A stretch of DNA of 64,000 bases from Terrimonas ferruginea DSM 30193 (GTDB lineage Bacteria; Bacteroidota; Bacteroidia; Chitinophagales; Chitinophagaceae): the NCBI RefSeq assembly GCF_000425585.1, contig NZ_KE384399.1, forward strand, positions 227,969-291,968, read 5' to 3'. This document shows, piece by piece, positions 7,928 to 16,862 of this stretch. Position 1 is the first letter of the stretch. The number at the start of each line of letters is the position of its first letter. Position numbers and translations under genes: made by a program. The notes under the pieces were generated by a model. That model was not told the DNA's origin, searched no databases, and saw only the letters and a program-made list of their open reading frames with translations.

Positions 7928-9277
7928 ATGAACCTGCTTCGTTCTTCCGCGGTACGCTACCTGATCCGTAAATTGAGACTGCCCGCCGACGAGGAGAATG
8001 TGCAATCTACTGTTGCCAGTATACGCGGCGGAACCGAATTCAGCGGCCCCAGCGTATGGATACTTGTGGCAGCAATCTTTATTGCTTCATTGGGCCTCAA
8101 TATGAACTCCCCGGCCGTAATCATCGGGGCCATGCTTATTTCTCCACTCATGGGACCGATTTCGGGTTTCGGACTTGGCCTGGGAATAAACGATATTTTA
8201 TTAGTCAAAAAAGCCGTCCGCAATTTCGCCATCATGGTGGGCGTAAGTGTGCTTACTTCAACTGTCTATTTTGCCATAAGCCCTGTAAAGGAAGCCGGTT
8301 CAGAATTATTGGCCCGTACTTCCCCAACTGTTTATGATGTGCTGATTGCTTTTGTAGGTGGGGTTGCGGGAATTGTAGCGGGGGCCAGTAAGTTGCGGAA
8401 AAGTAATGTGGTTCCGGGCGTGGCCATTGCCACGGCTTTGATGCCGCCGCTTTGCACAATCGGTTTCGGCCTCAGCAATTTTAACTGGAGCTATGTAATC
8501 GGTGCTTTTTACCTGTTCATGATCAACAGCGTGCTGATTGCCATTTCAACTTTCCTGGTGGTTACTTTATTGGGGTATCCTAAAGTGACGGAGCGCGAAA
8601 AGAACAAACAGAAGCGCATTACCTGGATCATATCAGCACTTATTTTATTCACCATTGCCCCCAGCATTTACCTCACTTTTCATATCATCAAAAAATCTGT
8701 TTTTCAACAGCAGGCAACCCGTTTCGTGCGCGAAGAGATCCAGGATCGCACGCACATTGTTGTTACGAGCCAACTTTTATACAAACCGTCCGGATCTAAG
8801 CTGGAAGTAGTATTAATGGGAGATGTAATAGATAGTTCGGGAATTCAATCGTTGGAAAAAAAACTGCGTTATTACGGGCTTCAGGGTTGTCAGTTACATC
8901 TCTACCAGGGACCCGATGCACAGGCTGCGGCGCGTACAATGTTTGATGATCTGAACCAGGATGTGCAGCTACAGAGTTTGTCGATAAAAGATATTTATGT
9001 TAAAATGGACAGCCTGCAACGCGCCCTCCGTTCCGATTACAGGTCAGACTCCCTGCAACAACAGCTAGCCAAAGAAATGTATGCGTTAGACTCATCCCTG
9101 AAAGAGATATCCATACAACCCGAGCGGGTGTTCAGTCCTGCAACCAACAGGTATGACACCGTTTGGTCAATAACTGCATCATTTGCCAAACCGGTCTCTG
9201 CCGCGGAGCAGCGCAGGAGGCTTGCCTGGTTGCAGCAACGACTGAAGTCCGCAACGATCAGGTTTACGACTTACTGA
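7928..9277 (+). CDS. DUF389 family membrane protein
   Basis: 449 residues. Residues about 35-240 hold six hydrophobic helices with the typical DUF389/TIGR00341 signatures (GLNMNSPAVIIGAMLISPLM and the GVAIATALMPPLC segment). The remaining ~200 residues are a soluble domain containing two structurally similar alpha/beta stretches and a Ser/Gln-rich helical linker, presumably cytoplasmic or periplasmic. No transport substrate is established for the family. The TGA stop (9275-9277) abuts the stop of the convergent MFS gene: the two stops together read TGATCA with no spacer. Confidence 0.85.
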   Translation: MNLLRSSAVRYLIRKLRLPADEENVQSTVASIRGGTEFSGPSVWILVAAIFIASLGLNMNSPAVIIGAMLISPLMGPISGFGLGLGINDILLVKKAVRNFAIMVGVSVLTSTVYFAISPVKEAGSELLARTSPTVYDVLIAFVGGVAGIVAGASKLRKSNVVPGVAIATALMPPLCTIGFGLSNFNWSYVIGAFYLFMINSVLIAISTFLVVTLLGYPKVTEREKNKQKRITWIISALILFTIAPSIYLTFHIIKKSVFQQQATRFVREEIQDRTHIVVTSQLLYKPSGSKLEVVLMGDVIDSSGIQSLEKKLRYYGLQGCQLHLYQGPDAQAAARTMFDDLNQDVQLQSLSIKDIYVKMDSLQRALRSDYRSDSLQQQLAKEMYALDSSLKEISIQPERVFSPATNRYDTVWSITASFAKPVSAAEQRRRLAWLQQRLKSATIRFTTY

Positions 9278-10537
9278 TCAGTATTCGAACTTCCGGAGTT
9301 TGGGCGCTTTGAACCATGTAATGATAAAAATGAGCAGGGTCATACATCCGCCAAATGCCACGGAAGGAATAATGCCCAGGTGACGCGCGGCGAGACCGCT
9401 TTCAAATTGTCCCAATTCATTGCTGGAGTTGACGAACATCGAACTTACGCTGCCAACGCGCCCGCGCATGTGATCCGGCGTTTTTAATTGCATCACTGTT
9501 CCGCGTATCACCACGCTCACGCCATCCAGCATACCCGCAACCATCAATACGGCAAACGACAACAGGAACCATTTGGAAAAGGCGAAAATGATGATGCAGA
9601 TGCCGAAACCGCCCACCGCCAGCAATAATTTTTTGCCCTGTGCCTTGCGCATCGGCACCAGCGTGAGTAATACCACAATGATCGCCGAACCGATATCAGA
9701 AGCGGCATTCAACCACCCGAATCCCATCGGACCGATGTGTAAAATGTCTTTTGCGTACACCGGTACCATGGCCACCGCGCCGCCAAACAATACCGCAAAC
9801 ATATCCAGCGCCATGGCGCCCAGCAGTTCTTTTGTCCGGAATACAAACTGCAATCCTTCCTGTATGCTGCGTAAAGAGTTTTGTTGTTTTTTCTCCGGAG
9901 AAGGAGGTTTGGGGTGAAGGCGGAACAAAAAGATCAGCGAGGAGATCATCAGGCAAACGACCACGATGAAGGTGCCCGTAATGCCAACGAATGCAATGAG
10001 AAATCCACCCAACGCGTGGCCCGTAACGGAGGCGGAAAGCCAACTGGCCTGCGTCCATGTAGTGGCGTTTTGCAGATACTGCCGCGGCACAATATTGGCG
10101 ATCATCGAGGAAAAGGTAGGGCCGGCAAAAGCGCGGATAATGCCTGTGCAGAAAAATACTCCATATATACACCACGAGATCTGCCTTCCTGAGAAATGTT
10201 CACCAAAAAAAGCAGTGGAAAAAAAGAGCAGCAACGCTGCGGCCACTACATAACAGGAGATGGCCTTGAGCAACAGCTTTCGCTTTTCACTCTGATCGAT
10301 AATATGCCCCGAAGGCAAAGCCATGCACAAAGCAGGAATGACTTCTGATAATCCCACCAGCCCGATCGCAAGCGGGTCATTGGTGAGATGATAGATCCAC
10401 CAGGCCACGAGTGTGGTCATCATTCGGATGCCCATAACAAAGCAGAAGCGTCCTGAGAGGAGAAATCTGTATTCGGGAATCCGCACTGCGGCAAAAGGAT
10501 CATTTGTAACCTGCGTTACCGGTACTTTGTCGTCCAT
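9278..10537 (-). CDS. MFS transporter (EntS-like)
   Basis: 419 residues, about twelve hydrophobic helices, of the MFS_3/EntS subfamily: a family-typical NDPLAIGLVGLSEVIPALCMALPSG loop early on, a central charged loop (KPPSPEKKQQ, about 213-222) between the six-helix halves, and the LKTPDHMRGRVGSVSSMF motif (about 350-367) common in this subfamily. Relatives export siderophores or drugs; the substrate cannot be told from sequence. A TAAATTTG promoter box lies 10 bp upstream of the start. It is convergent with the DUF389 gene with no gap. Confidence 0.88.
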   Translation of the reverse strand: MDDKVPVTQVTNDPFAAVRIPEYRFLLSGRFCFVMGIRMMTTLVAWWIYHLTNDPLAIGLVGLSEVIPALCMALPSGHIIDQSEKRKLLLKAISCYVVAAALLLFFSTAFFGEHFSGRQISWCIYGVFFCTGIIRAFAGPTFSSMIANIVPRQYLQNATTWTQASWLSASVTGHALGGFLIAFVGITGTFIVVVCLMISSLIFLFRLHPKPPSPEKKQQNSLRSIQEGLQFVFRTKELLGAMALDMFAVLFGGAVAMVPVYAKDILHIGPMGFGWLNAASDIGSAIIVVLLTLVPMRKAQGKKLLLAVGGFGICIIIFAFSKWFLLSFAVLMVAGMLDGVSVVIRGTVMQLKTPDHMRGRVGSVSSMFVNSSNELGQFESGLAARHLGIIPSVAFGGCMTLLIFIITWFKAPKLRKFEY

Positions 10538-10546
10538 TGGTTAACG

Positions 10547-10554
10547 CAAATTTA
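10547..10554 (-). promoter_or_regulatory. -7 promoter box of the MFS gene
   Basis: TAAATTTG on the minus strand, a perfect match to TAnnTTTG, 10 bp from the ATG at 10537. It implies a very short leader. Confidence 0.6.
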
Positions 10555-10569
10555 CTGAAACGCGGCAAT

Positions 10570-11202
10570 TCAGGGAAGCGAGATATAGTGAATACCTGGT
10601 TCGTACTCCTTTTCCAGCGCATCGTAGATAATCTGCGTATGCTTTTCATTGCCCAGAAAATCGGCATTGGAAGCATCTACAAATAAGGTCCGCGGATTTT
10701 GCTGACGGATATAATTGGTATATGTTTCCTGGATGTTGAACAGGTAATCATCCGGGATTTGCTGTTCGTAAGAGCGGTTACGTTTGCGGATATTGGCCTG
10801 CAATTTATCCACCGGTGCATGCAGGTAGATCAGCAGCTCGGGTTGTACCAGTTGCTGGTGAATGATCTCGAACAGTCGTTGATAAAGACGGTACTCATCT
10901 TCCGGCAGGTTTACTTTTGCGAACAGCAGGCATTTGGTGAACAAGTAATCGGAAACGGTCAATTCCTGGAACATGTCCTGCTGCTGCAATAGTTCTTTCA
11001 GTTGTTTGAACCGTTCTGCCATGAAGAATAATTCCAATGGAAAAGCGAACTGTTGGGGATTTTCGTAAAATTTCGGCAGGAAAGGGTTGTCTGCAAACTC
11101 TTCGAGTATCAGCCGGGCATTGTAATGTTTGCTCAATATATGAGCCAGGGTGGTCTTGCCGGCTCCGATGTTTCCTTCTATTGTAATAAAGTTGTAACGC
11201 AT
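10570..11202 (-). CDS. deoxynucleoside kinase
   Basis: 210 residues of the dNK/Dck family, which phosphorylates deoxyribonucleosides for salvage. The P-loop is GNIGAGKTT (residues 10-18). The base-binding glutamate region LILEEFADNPFLPKFY and the catalytic VSDYLF (DRS-like) stretch follow, and the LID arginines are in KRNRSYEQQIPDDYL. Length is normal for the bacterial enzymes. It is followed by the MFS gene with a 32 bp gap that contains the MFS promoter, and preceded by folK (67 bp). Confidence 0.9.
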   Translation of the reverse strand: MRYNFITIEGNIGAGKTTLAHILSKHYNARLILEEFADNPFLPKFYENPQQFAFPLELFFMAERFKQLKELLQQQDMFQELTVSDYLFTKCLLFAKVNLPEDEYRLYQRLFEIIHQQLVQPELLIYLHAPVDKLQANIRKRNRSYEQQIPDDYLFNIQETYTNYIRQQNPRTLFVDASNADFLGNEKHTQIIYDALEKEYEPGIHYISLP

Positions 11203-11269
11203 AAAGCAGCCCGCAAGGTAAAAGAAATACGTTTTACGGAAAAAGCGGGATGAATAGTTTGTGGAAAAA

Positions 11270-11752
11270 TCAATGCAGTTTCACCACCGGCAGCGGATCT
11301 TCACAGGCATCGAGCAGTTGCCGGATGGTGCGATGAAGCACCGGGTGCAGTTGTTCACCGGCTATTTCTGCCAGCGGTGTCAGTACAAAACGCCGCTGCG
11401 GCAGGCGCGGATGCGGGATATCAAGGTGCTCATCGTGATAATGCAGGTCGTTGAACAGCAGGATATCGATATCGATCACGCGGGGCGCATATTTTTCCGA
11501 TCGCACGCGGCCGATTTCTGCCTCAATAGCCAGCAAAGCCGCCAGTAGCTTTCGCGGTGCGAGCGTGGTTTCGAGGGCCAGCACCTGGTTCAGAAAAGCG
11601 GGTTGATTGGTTTTTCCCCAGGCTGCCGTTTCATAAATAGCGGAAACACGGACCAGCCGGCCGCAATGCCGGGATATGAGGTCCCTGGCCTGCGATAGAT
11701 TTTGCTCCCGGTTGCCCAGGTTGCCACCGGTCAGTAAATAAGCCTTATTCAT
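11270..11752 (-). CDS. folK: hydroxymethyldihydropterin pyrophosphokinase (HPPK)
   Basis: 160 residues, the usual length. HPPK transfers pyrophosphate from ATP to 6-hydroxymethyl-7,8-dihydropterin in folate synthesis. Seen: the N-terminal LLTGGNLGNREQNL segment, the metal-binding DID (D94, D96) in PRVIDIDILLFND, and the signature IPHPRLPQRRFVLTPLAEI. The gene is divergent from sppA; both promoters must lie within the 108 bp between their starts. Not in a cluster with other fol genes here. Confidence 0.95.
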   Translation of the reverse strand: MNKAYLLTGGNLGNREQNLSQARDLISRHCGRLVRVSAIYETAAWGKTNQPAFLNQVLALETTLAPRKLLAALLAIEAEIGRVRSEKYAPRVIDIDILLFNDLHYHDEHLDIPHPRLPQRRFVLTPLAEIAGEQLHPVLHRTIRQLLDACEDPLPVVKLH

Positions 11753-11860
11753 ATAGTAATCTGCACGAACGCCCCAAATATCTTTATTTTTGACCCTCTA
11801 CCCAAAATGTTGACGGGTAGTGGACCGGATTATCGGTCGGAGCCTAAATCATTTTTTATC

Positions 11861-13621
11861 ATGCGCAGTTTTTTTAAGGTATTCTTTGCCTGTTTACTTG
11901 CTCTCATCATTTTCACCCTGATCGGTGTATTCCTGCTGGCCGGTACGGTTGGTAAGATCGCCCGCAACCAGGTACCAAAAGTGAACAAAGGCACGGTGCT
12001 GGTGCTGGACCTTGCCGAGCATTTTGCCGAGCAAAAGCAGGATAAAATGTTTGGCCTCGGCGGAGAAGGCAACGAAGATGTACCCGGTTTATACGAAGTA
12101 GTCAGGTTGCTGCACCGCGCACGCACCGATAAAGATGTGTCCGGACTTTATATAAAAGCCAACGGCAGCGGAAACGGATTTGCCGCAGGCGAAGAACTCC
12201 GCACGGCTATCCGCGATTTCAAAGCGAGCGGAAAGTTTGTGATCGCCTTTGGCGACCGCATGTCGCAAAAAGCTTATTCCATTGCAACAGCCGCCGATAA
12301 AATTTACCTCAGCCCGCACGGATCACTGGAATGGTCGGGCTATAGCGTGGATTACCTGTTCCTGAAAGGAACACTGGATATGTTGCAGATCAAGCCGCAG
12401 ATCTTTTATGCAGGGAAATTCAAAAGTGCTACGGAACCATTCCGTTCCGATCGCATGACCGATGCCAACCGTTTGCAAACGACCATCTGGCTCAATGACC
12501 TGTACAATGACCTGCTGTCAACTGTTTCGGCAGCCCGAAGCGTCGATACCGCTACGTTGCGCAATCTCGCTACAACCGGCGCCATCCGTTATGCAGAAGA
12601 TGCCGTGGCCGCCAAATTGGTGGATGGCGTAAAATATGATGATGAGATCAAAGACGAGATCAAAACAAAACTCGACATCGATAAACTGGAAAAAATCAAT
12701 TTCCTTTCCATCGGCACTTATCGCGAAGCAACTTCATCGCTGGCCAGCAGCAGCCGCGGCAACATTGCCCTGATCTATGCCGAAGGCGATATTATCGACG
12801 GCAAAAGCGGGGAAGGAAATATTGGTGGAGAAACCTACCGCAACCTCATCCGCAAAGCCAGACTGGATCAGAACATCAAAGCCATCGTACTGCGCGTAAA
12901 CTCCGGCGGAGGCAGCGCCATGGCCAGTGAAGATATCTGGCGCGAACTATCGCTTGCCCGTAAAGACAAAAAACCTGTAGTGGTGAGTTTCGGTGATGTG
13001 GCCGCTTCAGGTGGCTATTATATTTCCTGCGCAGCAGACAGCATCTTTGCCCTGCCTACCACCATCACCGGATCGATCGGGGTGTTCAGCGTTTATCCGG
13101 ATATGGAGCAATTCTTCCGCAACAAACTCGGCATCACCTTCGATGGAGTAAAAACGGGTCCGTTCGCAAATACGGGCAGTATAAGCCGCCCGATGACGGA
13201 AGAAGAAAAACAACGCACGCAACATGATGTGGAGCGGATCTATGCGATGTTCAAAAACCGCGTAGCCGAAGGCCGCAAAAAAGATACAGCCGCTATCGAA
13301 GAAATTGCGCAAGGCCGCGTATGGACCGGCTATCGCGCGAAGGAAATAGGATTGGTAGACCGTTTTGGGGGTCTGCAACAGGCTGTCGAATGTGCGGCGC
13401 GCATGGCCAAACTGGACGATTACACCGTTCGCGAATTGCCGGAAACCTATGGTTTCTTTGAAAAATTATTCGGCCGCAAGGATCCCGCTGCTTCTTATAC
13501 TTCAGTAATGCGCGAGCAACTCGGTGACGATTATTTCCGGGTGTATGAGCAATTGCAGAAAGTGCGCCGAATGAGTGAAGCCGTGCAGGCGCGGATGCCA
13601 TTTGAAATGCTGATCCGTTAA
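11861..13621 (+). CDS. sppA: signal peptide peptidase SppA, 67 kDa type
   Basis: 586 residues from the ATG at 11861. The ATG 54 bp upstream would add a non-hydrophobic leader before the membrane anchor and is less likely. Residues about 5-30 form the membrane helix. Two tandem ClpP-fold (S49) domains follow. The catalytic dyad of the long SppA form is present: Lys188 in KFKSATEPF and Ser383 in DVAASGGYY, with TGSIGVFS after it. The enzyme degrades cleaved signal peptides in the inner membrane, active site on the outer face. It stands alone, divergent from folK. Confidence 0.95.
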   Translation: MRSFFKVFFACLLALIIFTLIGVFLLAGTVGKIARNQVPKVNKGTVLVLDLAEHFAEQKQDKMFGLGGEGNEDVPGLYEVVRLLHRARTDKDVSGLYIKANGSGNGFAAGEELRTAIRDFKASGKFVIAFGDRMSQKAYSIATAADKIYLSPHGSLEWSGYSVDYLFLKGTLDMLQIKPQIFYAGKFKSATEPFRSDRMTDANRLQTTIWLNDLYNDLLSTVSAARSVDTATLRNLATTGAIRYAEDAVAAKLVDGVKYDDEIKDEIKTKLDIDKLEKINFLSIGTYREATSSLASSSRGNIALIYAEGDIIDGKSGEGNIGGETYRNLIRKARLDQNIKAIVLRVNSGGGSAMASEDIWRELSLARKDKKPVVVSFGDVAASGGYYISCAADSIFALPTTITGSIGVFSVYPDMEQFFRNKLGITFDGVKTGPFANTGSISRPMTEEEKQRTQHDVERIYAMFKNRVAEGRKKDTAAIEEIAQGRVWTGYRAKEIGLVDRFGGLQQAVECAARMAKLDDYTVRELPETYGFFEKLFGRKDPAASYTSVMREQLGDDYFRVYEQLQKVRRMSEAVQARMPFEMLIR

Positions 13622-13645
13622 GCCACGCCGTACAATCGTTTTCGC

Positions 13646-13653
13646 TACATTTG
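13646..13653 (+). promoter_or_regulatory. -7 promoter box of the ABC-2 permease
   Basis: TACATTTG, a perfect TAnnTTTG match, 15 bp before the ATG at 13669. It overlaps a TTG at 13651, which rules that codon out as the start. Confidence 0.65.
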
Positions 13654-13668
13654 TGGCCAATTCCTTCT

Positions 13669-14778
13669 ATGTCACGAACCTATAGTCAGTCCCGTGCATT
13701 GTGGGCCATCACCAGGGCCAGCTTTAAAGCAATTTTCAGCCAGCCCATGTCGGTGATCTTCAGCCTGCTGTTTCCCATCATCTTTATCCTGATATTCGGC
13801 GCTTTTGGCAACGGAGGTCCGGGAAGACAATCGCTGGCGGTGGCACCCGGTTCCGATACGGTCAATGCACTGTTCGACAGTATCCGCAACAGTCCTTTGC
13901 TGCGTATTGTTGACTATCCCGATACGGCGAAGATGAACGAAGCCGTTGAGAAAGGAAAACTGACAGCCATCCTCGATATACGTAAGCAACCACAAGCAGA
14001 TAGTACGGCTCCACAATACCGCGTATTCGTTCATTCATCTTCCGCAAGTGGTTCCAACTTATATGTACTGCTAGAGGTAATCGATCATTTGCGGTTGAAA
14101 ACGGAACTGGCGCGCGTTACCAATCTCGAACGCAGCTATGCGGTGCAACCGGTGGTGACCGAAGGCAAGCGCTATCGCCAGATCGATTTTGTGTTGCCCG
14201 GCCAGCTCGGCTTTTCCATTTTATTCTCTACGCTGTTTGGTATAGCGGTGGTGTTTTTCAGCCTGCGCGAGCAACTGGTGTTAAAAAGATTTTATGCCTC
14301 GCCGGTGAAGCGGATCAATATATTACTGGGCATTGGCATGAGCCGGTTGTTTTTTCAACTGATCAACGTGGTCGTACTGATTCTCTTTGGTCATTTCTTT
14401 TTGAACTTCACGCTGGTCAATGGTGCGTTGACGTTTATAGAAATGGTGTTGTTATCGGTTTATATGTTGTTTCTATTGATGGGCATCGGATTGATCATCG
14501 CGAGTCTGGCAAAAAATGATACGACCATTCCGTTAATGATCAACCTGTTTGGTTTTCCGCAGATGTTGTTGTCCGGTACATTTTTCCCGATAGAAGTATT
14601 TCCCAAGTGGTTGCAGGACCTTTGTCAGATCCTGCCGCTCACGCAATTCAACACGGCGATGCGCAAGATTTCATTTGAAGGATTGCATCTCACCGACTGC
14701 TGGAAGGAGATCGGTATCATGGGTATCTGGCTGGTGGTCGGTTATGCCGTAGCCTCGAGGATCATGAAATGGGAGTAG
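13669..14778 (+). CDS. ABC-2 type transporter permease
   Basis: 369 residues from the ATG at 13669. One N-terminal helix (about 23-43) is followed by a large extracytoplasmic domain (about 45-180) and five more helices at the C-terminus, the ABC2_membrane_3 topology. The conserved C-terminal LFGFPQMLLSGTFFPIEVFPKWLQ loop and LPLTQFNTAMR are typical of ABC-2 exporters. The ATPase partner is not adjacent; it may be elsewhere in the genome. Substrate unknown. Confidence 0.85.
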   Translation: MSRTYSQSRALWAITRASFKAIFSQPMSVIFSLLFPIIFILIFGAFGNGGPGRQSLAVAPGSDTVNALFDSIRNSPLLRIVDYPDTAKMNEAVEKGKLTAILDIRKQPQADSTAPQYRVFVHSSSASGSNLYVLLEVIDHLRLKTELARVTNLERSYAVQPVVTEGKRYRQIDFVLPGQLGFSILFSTLFGIAVVFFSLREQLVLKRFYASPVKRINILLGIGMSRLFFQLINVVVLILFGHFFLNFTLVNGALTFIEMVLLSVYMLFLLMGIGLIIASLAKNDTTIPLMINLFGFPQMLLSGTFFPIEVFPKWLQDLCQILPLTQFNTAMRKISFEGLHLTDCWKEIGIMGIWLVVGYAVASRIMKWE

Positions 14779-14938
14779 TTAATTTGATAATTTGAAGATT
14801 TGAAAATTAGGCAATAAGTGAATCGTGAATGGGATTGCCGCTGCTATTTACCTTACACCTTACGCCTTACGCCCTACACCTTATACCTTATACCTATAAC
14901 TTATTACTTATTACTTAATACTTACAACTTAATACCTC
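14779..14938. repeat. mosaic heptamer arrays
   Basis: Four families in a row: AATTTGATAATTTGAAGATTTG (14781-14801), AATAAGTGAATCGTGAAT (14813-14830), CCTTACA/CCTTACG/CCCTACA units (14851-14880) and TTATACCTTATACC then ACTTATT units (14880-14936). They fill the 164-bp gap and end just before the next start codon. Confidence 0.75.
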
Positions 14939-14942
14939 CCTC

Positions 14943-15458
14943 GTGCGACTGCTCCGACTGGCCTTCTTCAGCTTTCTTTTTCTGTTTATCCTGGTAACAG
15001 GGATATCACTATTCATTCCTTCGCATGTGCGTATATCGCGTGCAACGAATGTGGGCGCTCCGCCTTCGGCTATTATGCCGGTGCTGCAAGACCCGGCGCG
15101 TTGGAAAGAATGGTATCCCGGCCTGGACTCAGCGGCGCTTTATTATGAAAATGGCGTAGTGAAAGGAGTGAATATGAGTCCGGATGGTAAAGTGAGCCTG
15201 GTATTGCAGGAAAACAAAGGCACGGAAGTAATCACCGAATTCCGCAGCAGCATGCGCCCGGTCATCAATGGCTGGAACGTGATCTCGCATCCCGGCAGCG
15301 ACTCAACTACCGTACAATGGTACATGGATTTCCATCTGCGCTGGTATCCCTGGGAGAAGTTCACCAGCATCCTGTTTGACCGCTGGTACGGACCCAAAAT
15401 GGAAAAAGGACTGGAAAATATCCGTCATCTCACGGATAGCAGCCGTTTATCCCAATAG
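14943..15458 (+). CDS. membrane-anchored SRPBCC-like protein
   Basis: 171 residues with an N-terminal hydrophobic helix (about 5-25), then a domain resembling the SRPBCC/polyketide-cyclase fold (VGAPPSAIMPVLQDPARWKEWYPG, a typical first helix plus strand). Many Bacteroidota carry such one-helix START-like proteins; ligand unknown. The start is GTG at 14943, directly behind a heptamer array; no other in-frame start would keep the membrane helix intact. Monocistronic or co-transcribed with the DUF2911 gene 57 bp downstream. Confidence 0.7.
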   Translation: MRLLRLAFFSFLFLFILVTGISLFIPSHVRISRATNVGAPPSAIMPVLQDPARWKEWYPGLDSAALYYENGVVKGVNMSPDGKVSLVLQENKGTEVITEFRSSMRPVINGWNVISHPGSDSTTVQWYMDFHLRWYPWEKFTSILFDRWYGPKMEKGLENIRHLTDSSRLSQ

Positions 15459-15514
15459 AACGAACCTTCTGGCTTGTTATTTGTAATTTTTCGGTACTAA
15501 AAAAACACAATAAC

Positions 15515-16036
15515 ATGCGCTCATTCTTATTTACCGCACTGGCCATCGTTACAACCATGGTGGCATCCGCACAGGATCAGGACAAATCAAAACGTCCCAG
15601 CCCGCCGGCTACCGTTACGCAGGCACTGGCTGGTGGAACCGAAGTAACCATCAATTACAGTCAGCCTTCCGTTAAAGGCCGAACCATTGGCAAAGACCTC
15701 GAGCCCAAAGCGGGAGAGGTATGGCGCACCGGTGCCAACGAGGCCACTACTTTTGAAGTAACCAAAGACGTAAAAATCGAAGGCAAAACACTGCCCGCAG
15801 GTAAATATTCCCTGTTCAGCATTGCCGGTACCAACGAATGGACCATCATCTTCAATAAGACCTGGAACCAATGGGGCGCTTACAAATACAAGCAGGACGA
15901 AGATGCGCTTCGTGTAAAGGTAAAACCCGGCAAAGCAGCACAATTCGCTGAAAAGATGACTTTTACAATTGATGAAAAAGGAACGGTTACCATCTGGTGG
16001 GGCAATTTGCAGGTGCCTTTTAAGGTACAAGGTTGA
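15515..16036 (+). CDS. DUF2911 exported protein
   Basis: 173 residues with a clear signal peptide (MRSFLFTALAIVTTMVASAQ, cleavage after Ala19-Gln20). The mature part matches the DUF2911 family common in Bacteroidota: VTINYSQPSVKGRTIG, EVWRTGANEATTFEV, LPAGKYSLFSI and WGAYKYKQDEDALRV. Function of the family is not known. Periplasmic or surface location is inferred from the signal peptide. Confidence 0.88.
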   Translation: MRSFLFTALAIVTTMVASAQDQDKSKRPSPPATVTQALAGGTEVTINYSQPSVKGRTIGKDLEPKAGEVWRTGANEATTFEVTKDVKIEGKTLPAGKYSLFSIAGTNEWTIIFNKTWNQWGAYKYKQDEDALRVKVKPGKAAQFAEKMTFTIDEKGTVTIWWGNLQVPFKVQG

Positions 16037-16232
16037 GGGGTAAGGCCCGAAGTGTCGGCCTAAGGTTTAAGGCATAAGGATTAAGCCAGATACTTCGGGC
16101 GTAGGTCTTAAGTTATATGTATAAACAGCCGTGGTGAAATCTGAGTTCACCGCGGCTGTTCTCATTCACGATTCACCATTCACGATTCACCATTCACGAT
16201 TCACCATTCACGATTCACCATTCACGATTCAC
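16037..16232. repeat. mosaic heptamer arrays and AACAGCCG/CGGCTGTT joints
   Basis: Begins with TAAGGCCCGAAGTGTCGGCC (hairpin motif), then AAGGTTTAAGGCATAAGG units, ATACTTCGGGC, AAACAGCCGTGG at 16124-16135 and its inverse CCGCGGCTGTTC at 16151-16162, then about nine units of ATTCACG/ATTCACC (16165-16231). The two inverse joints enclose GTGAA / TTCAC and can pair as a hairpin (AACAGCCG with CGGCTGTT). Confidence 0.8.
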
Positions 16233-16298
16233 GCCCGGTCTTTTTAATTTTACCCCGAGCAACGAAATCACATTTTCCCGTGTCAGGGAATCACCGGT

Positions 16299-16862
16299 AT
16301 GATAGACGAGCGTAAACTGGTTAGGGAATGCCTCAAAGGCAAAATGCAGGCGCAGCAACAGTTGTATGACCTGTATTCCGCTACTATGCTCGGTATCTGC
16401 TACCGTTATACCCGTTCCATGCGGGATGCCGAAGATGTACTCCAGGAAGGTTTTGTCAAGGTTTATTCCAAATTAGATCAATACAAATTTGAAGGGGAGT
16501 TGGGTGCCTGGATCCGCCGGATCATGGTCACCTCCTCCCTCAATTTTCTCAAACGCAACAAACGCTACCGCGATGAAATGTTTTTCACAGAAGAATACAT
16601 GCATCCGGTGGAAAAAGAAGATCCTGCCGTAAAATTGCAGGCAAAAGAAATCGCAGATCTTGTCCGCCAACTGCCGCAGGGTTACCAGGTGATCTTTAAC
16701 CTGCACGCGGTTGAAGGTTTTTCGCATGTGGAAATAGGCGAGATACTGGGTATCAGCGACAGTACCTCGCGCTCGCAATATGCAAGAGCGCGCAACCTGC
16801 TGATCAGTTGGATTCGTAATGTTTCTGTACCGTCTAAAAAAGTGAACTATGCCGGTAAATGA
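16299..16862 (+). CDS. ECF RNA polymerase sigma factor
   Basis: 187 residues. Region 2 (about 22-90) has the ECF pattern ending in DAEDVLQEGFVKVYSKL and GELGAWIRRIMVTSSLNFLK. Region 4 (about 125-175) has QLPQGYQVIFNLHAVEGFSHVEIGEILGISDSTSRSQYARAR, a good HTH. Its last 14 bp overlap the next gene, so the pair is surely co-expressed. The downstream product has an N-terminal cytosolic part and one membrane helix and may play the part of an anti-sigma factor. ECF factors of this kind respond to envelope signals. Confidence 0.93.
   Translation: MIDERKLVRECLKGKMQAQQQLYDLYSATMLGICYRYTRSMRDAEDVLQEGFVKVYSKLDQYKFEGELGAWIRRIMVTSSLNFLKRNKRYRDEMFFTEEYMHPVEKEDPAVKLQAKEIADLVRQLPQGYQVIFNLHAVEGFSHVEIGEILGISDSTSRSQYARARNLLISWIRNVSVPSKKVNYAGK

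Noticed and set aside
13651..13668. TTG start for the ABC-2 permease
   Set aside because: The codon is part of the TACATTTG promoter box.
16165..16231. CRISPR-like periodicity of ATTCACG/ATTCACC
   Set aside because: Again 7-bp units without spacers; grouped with the heptamer families.
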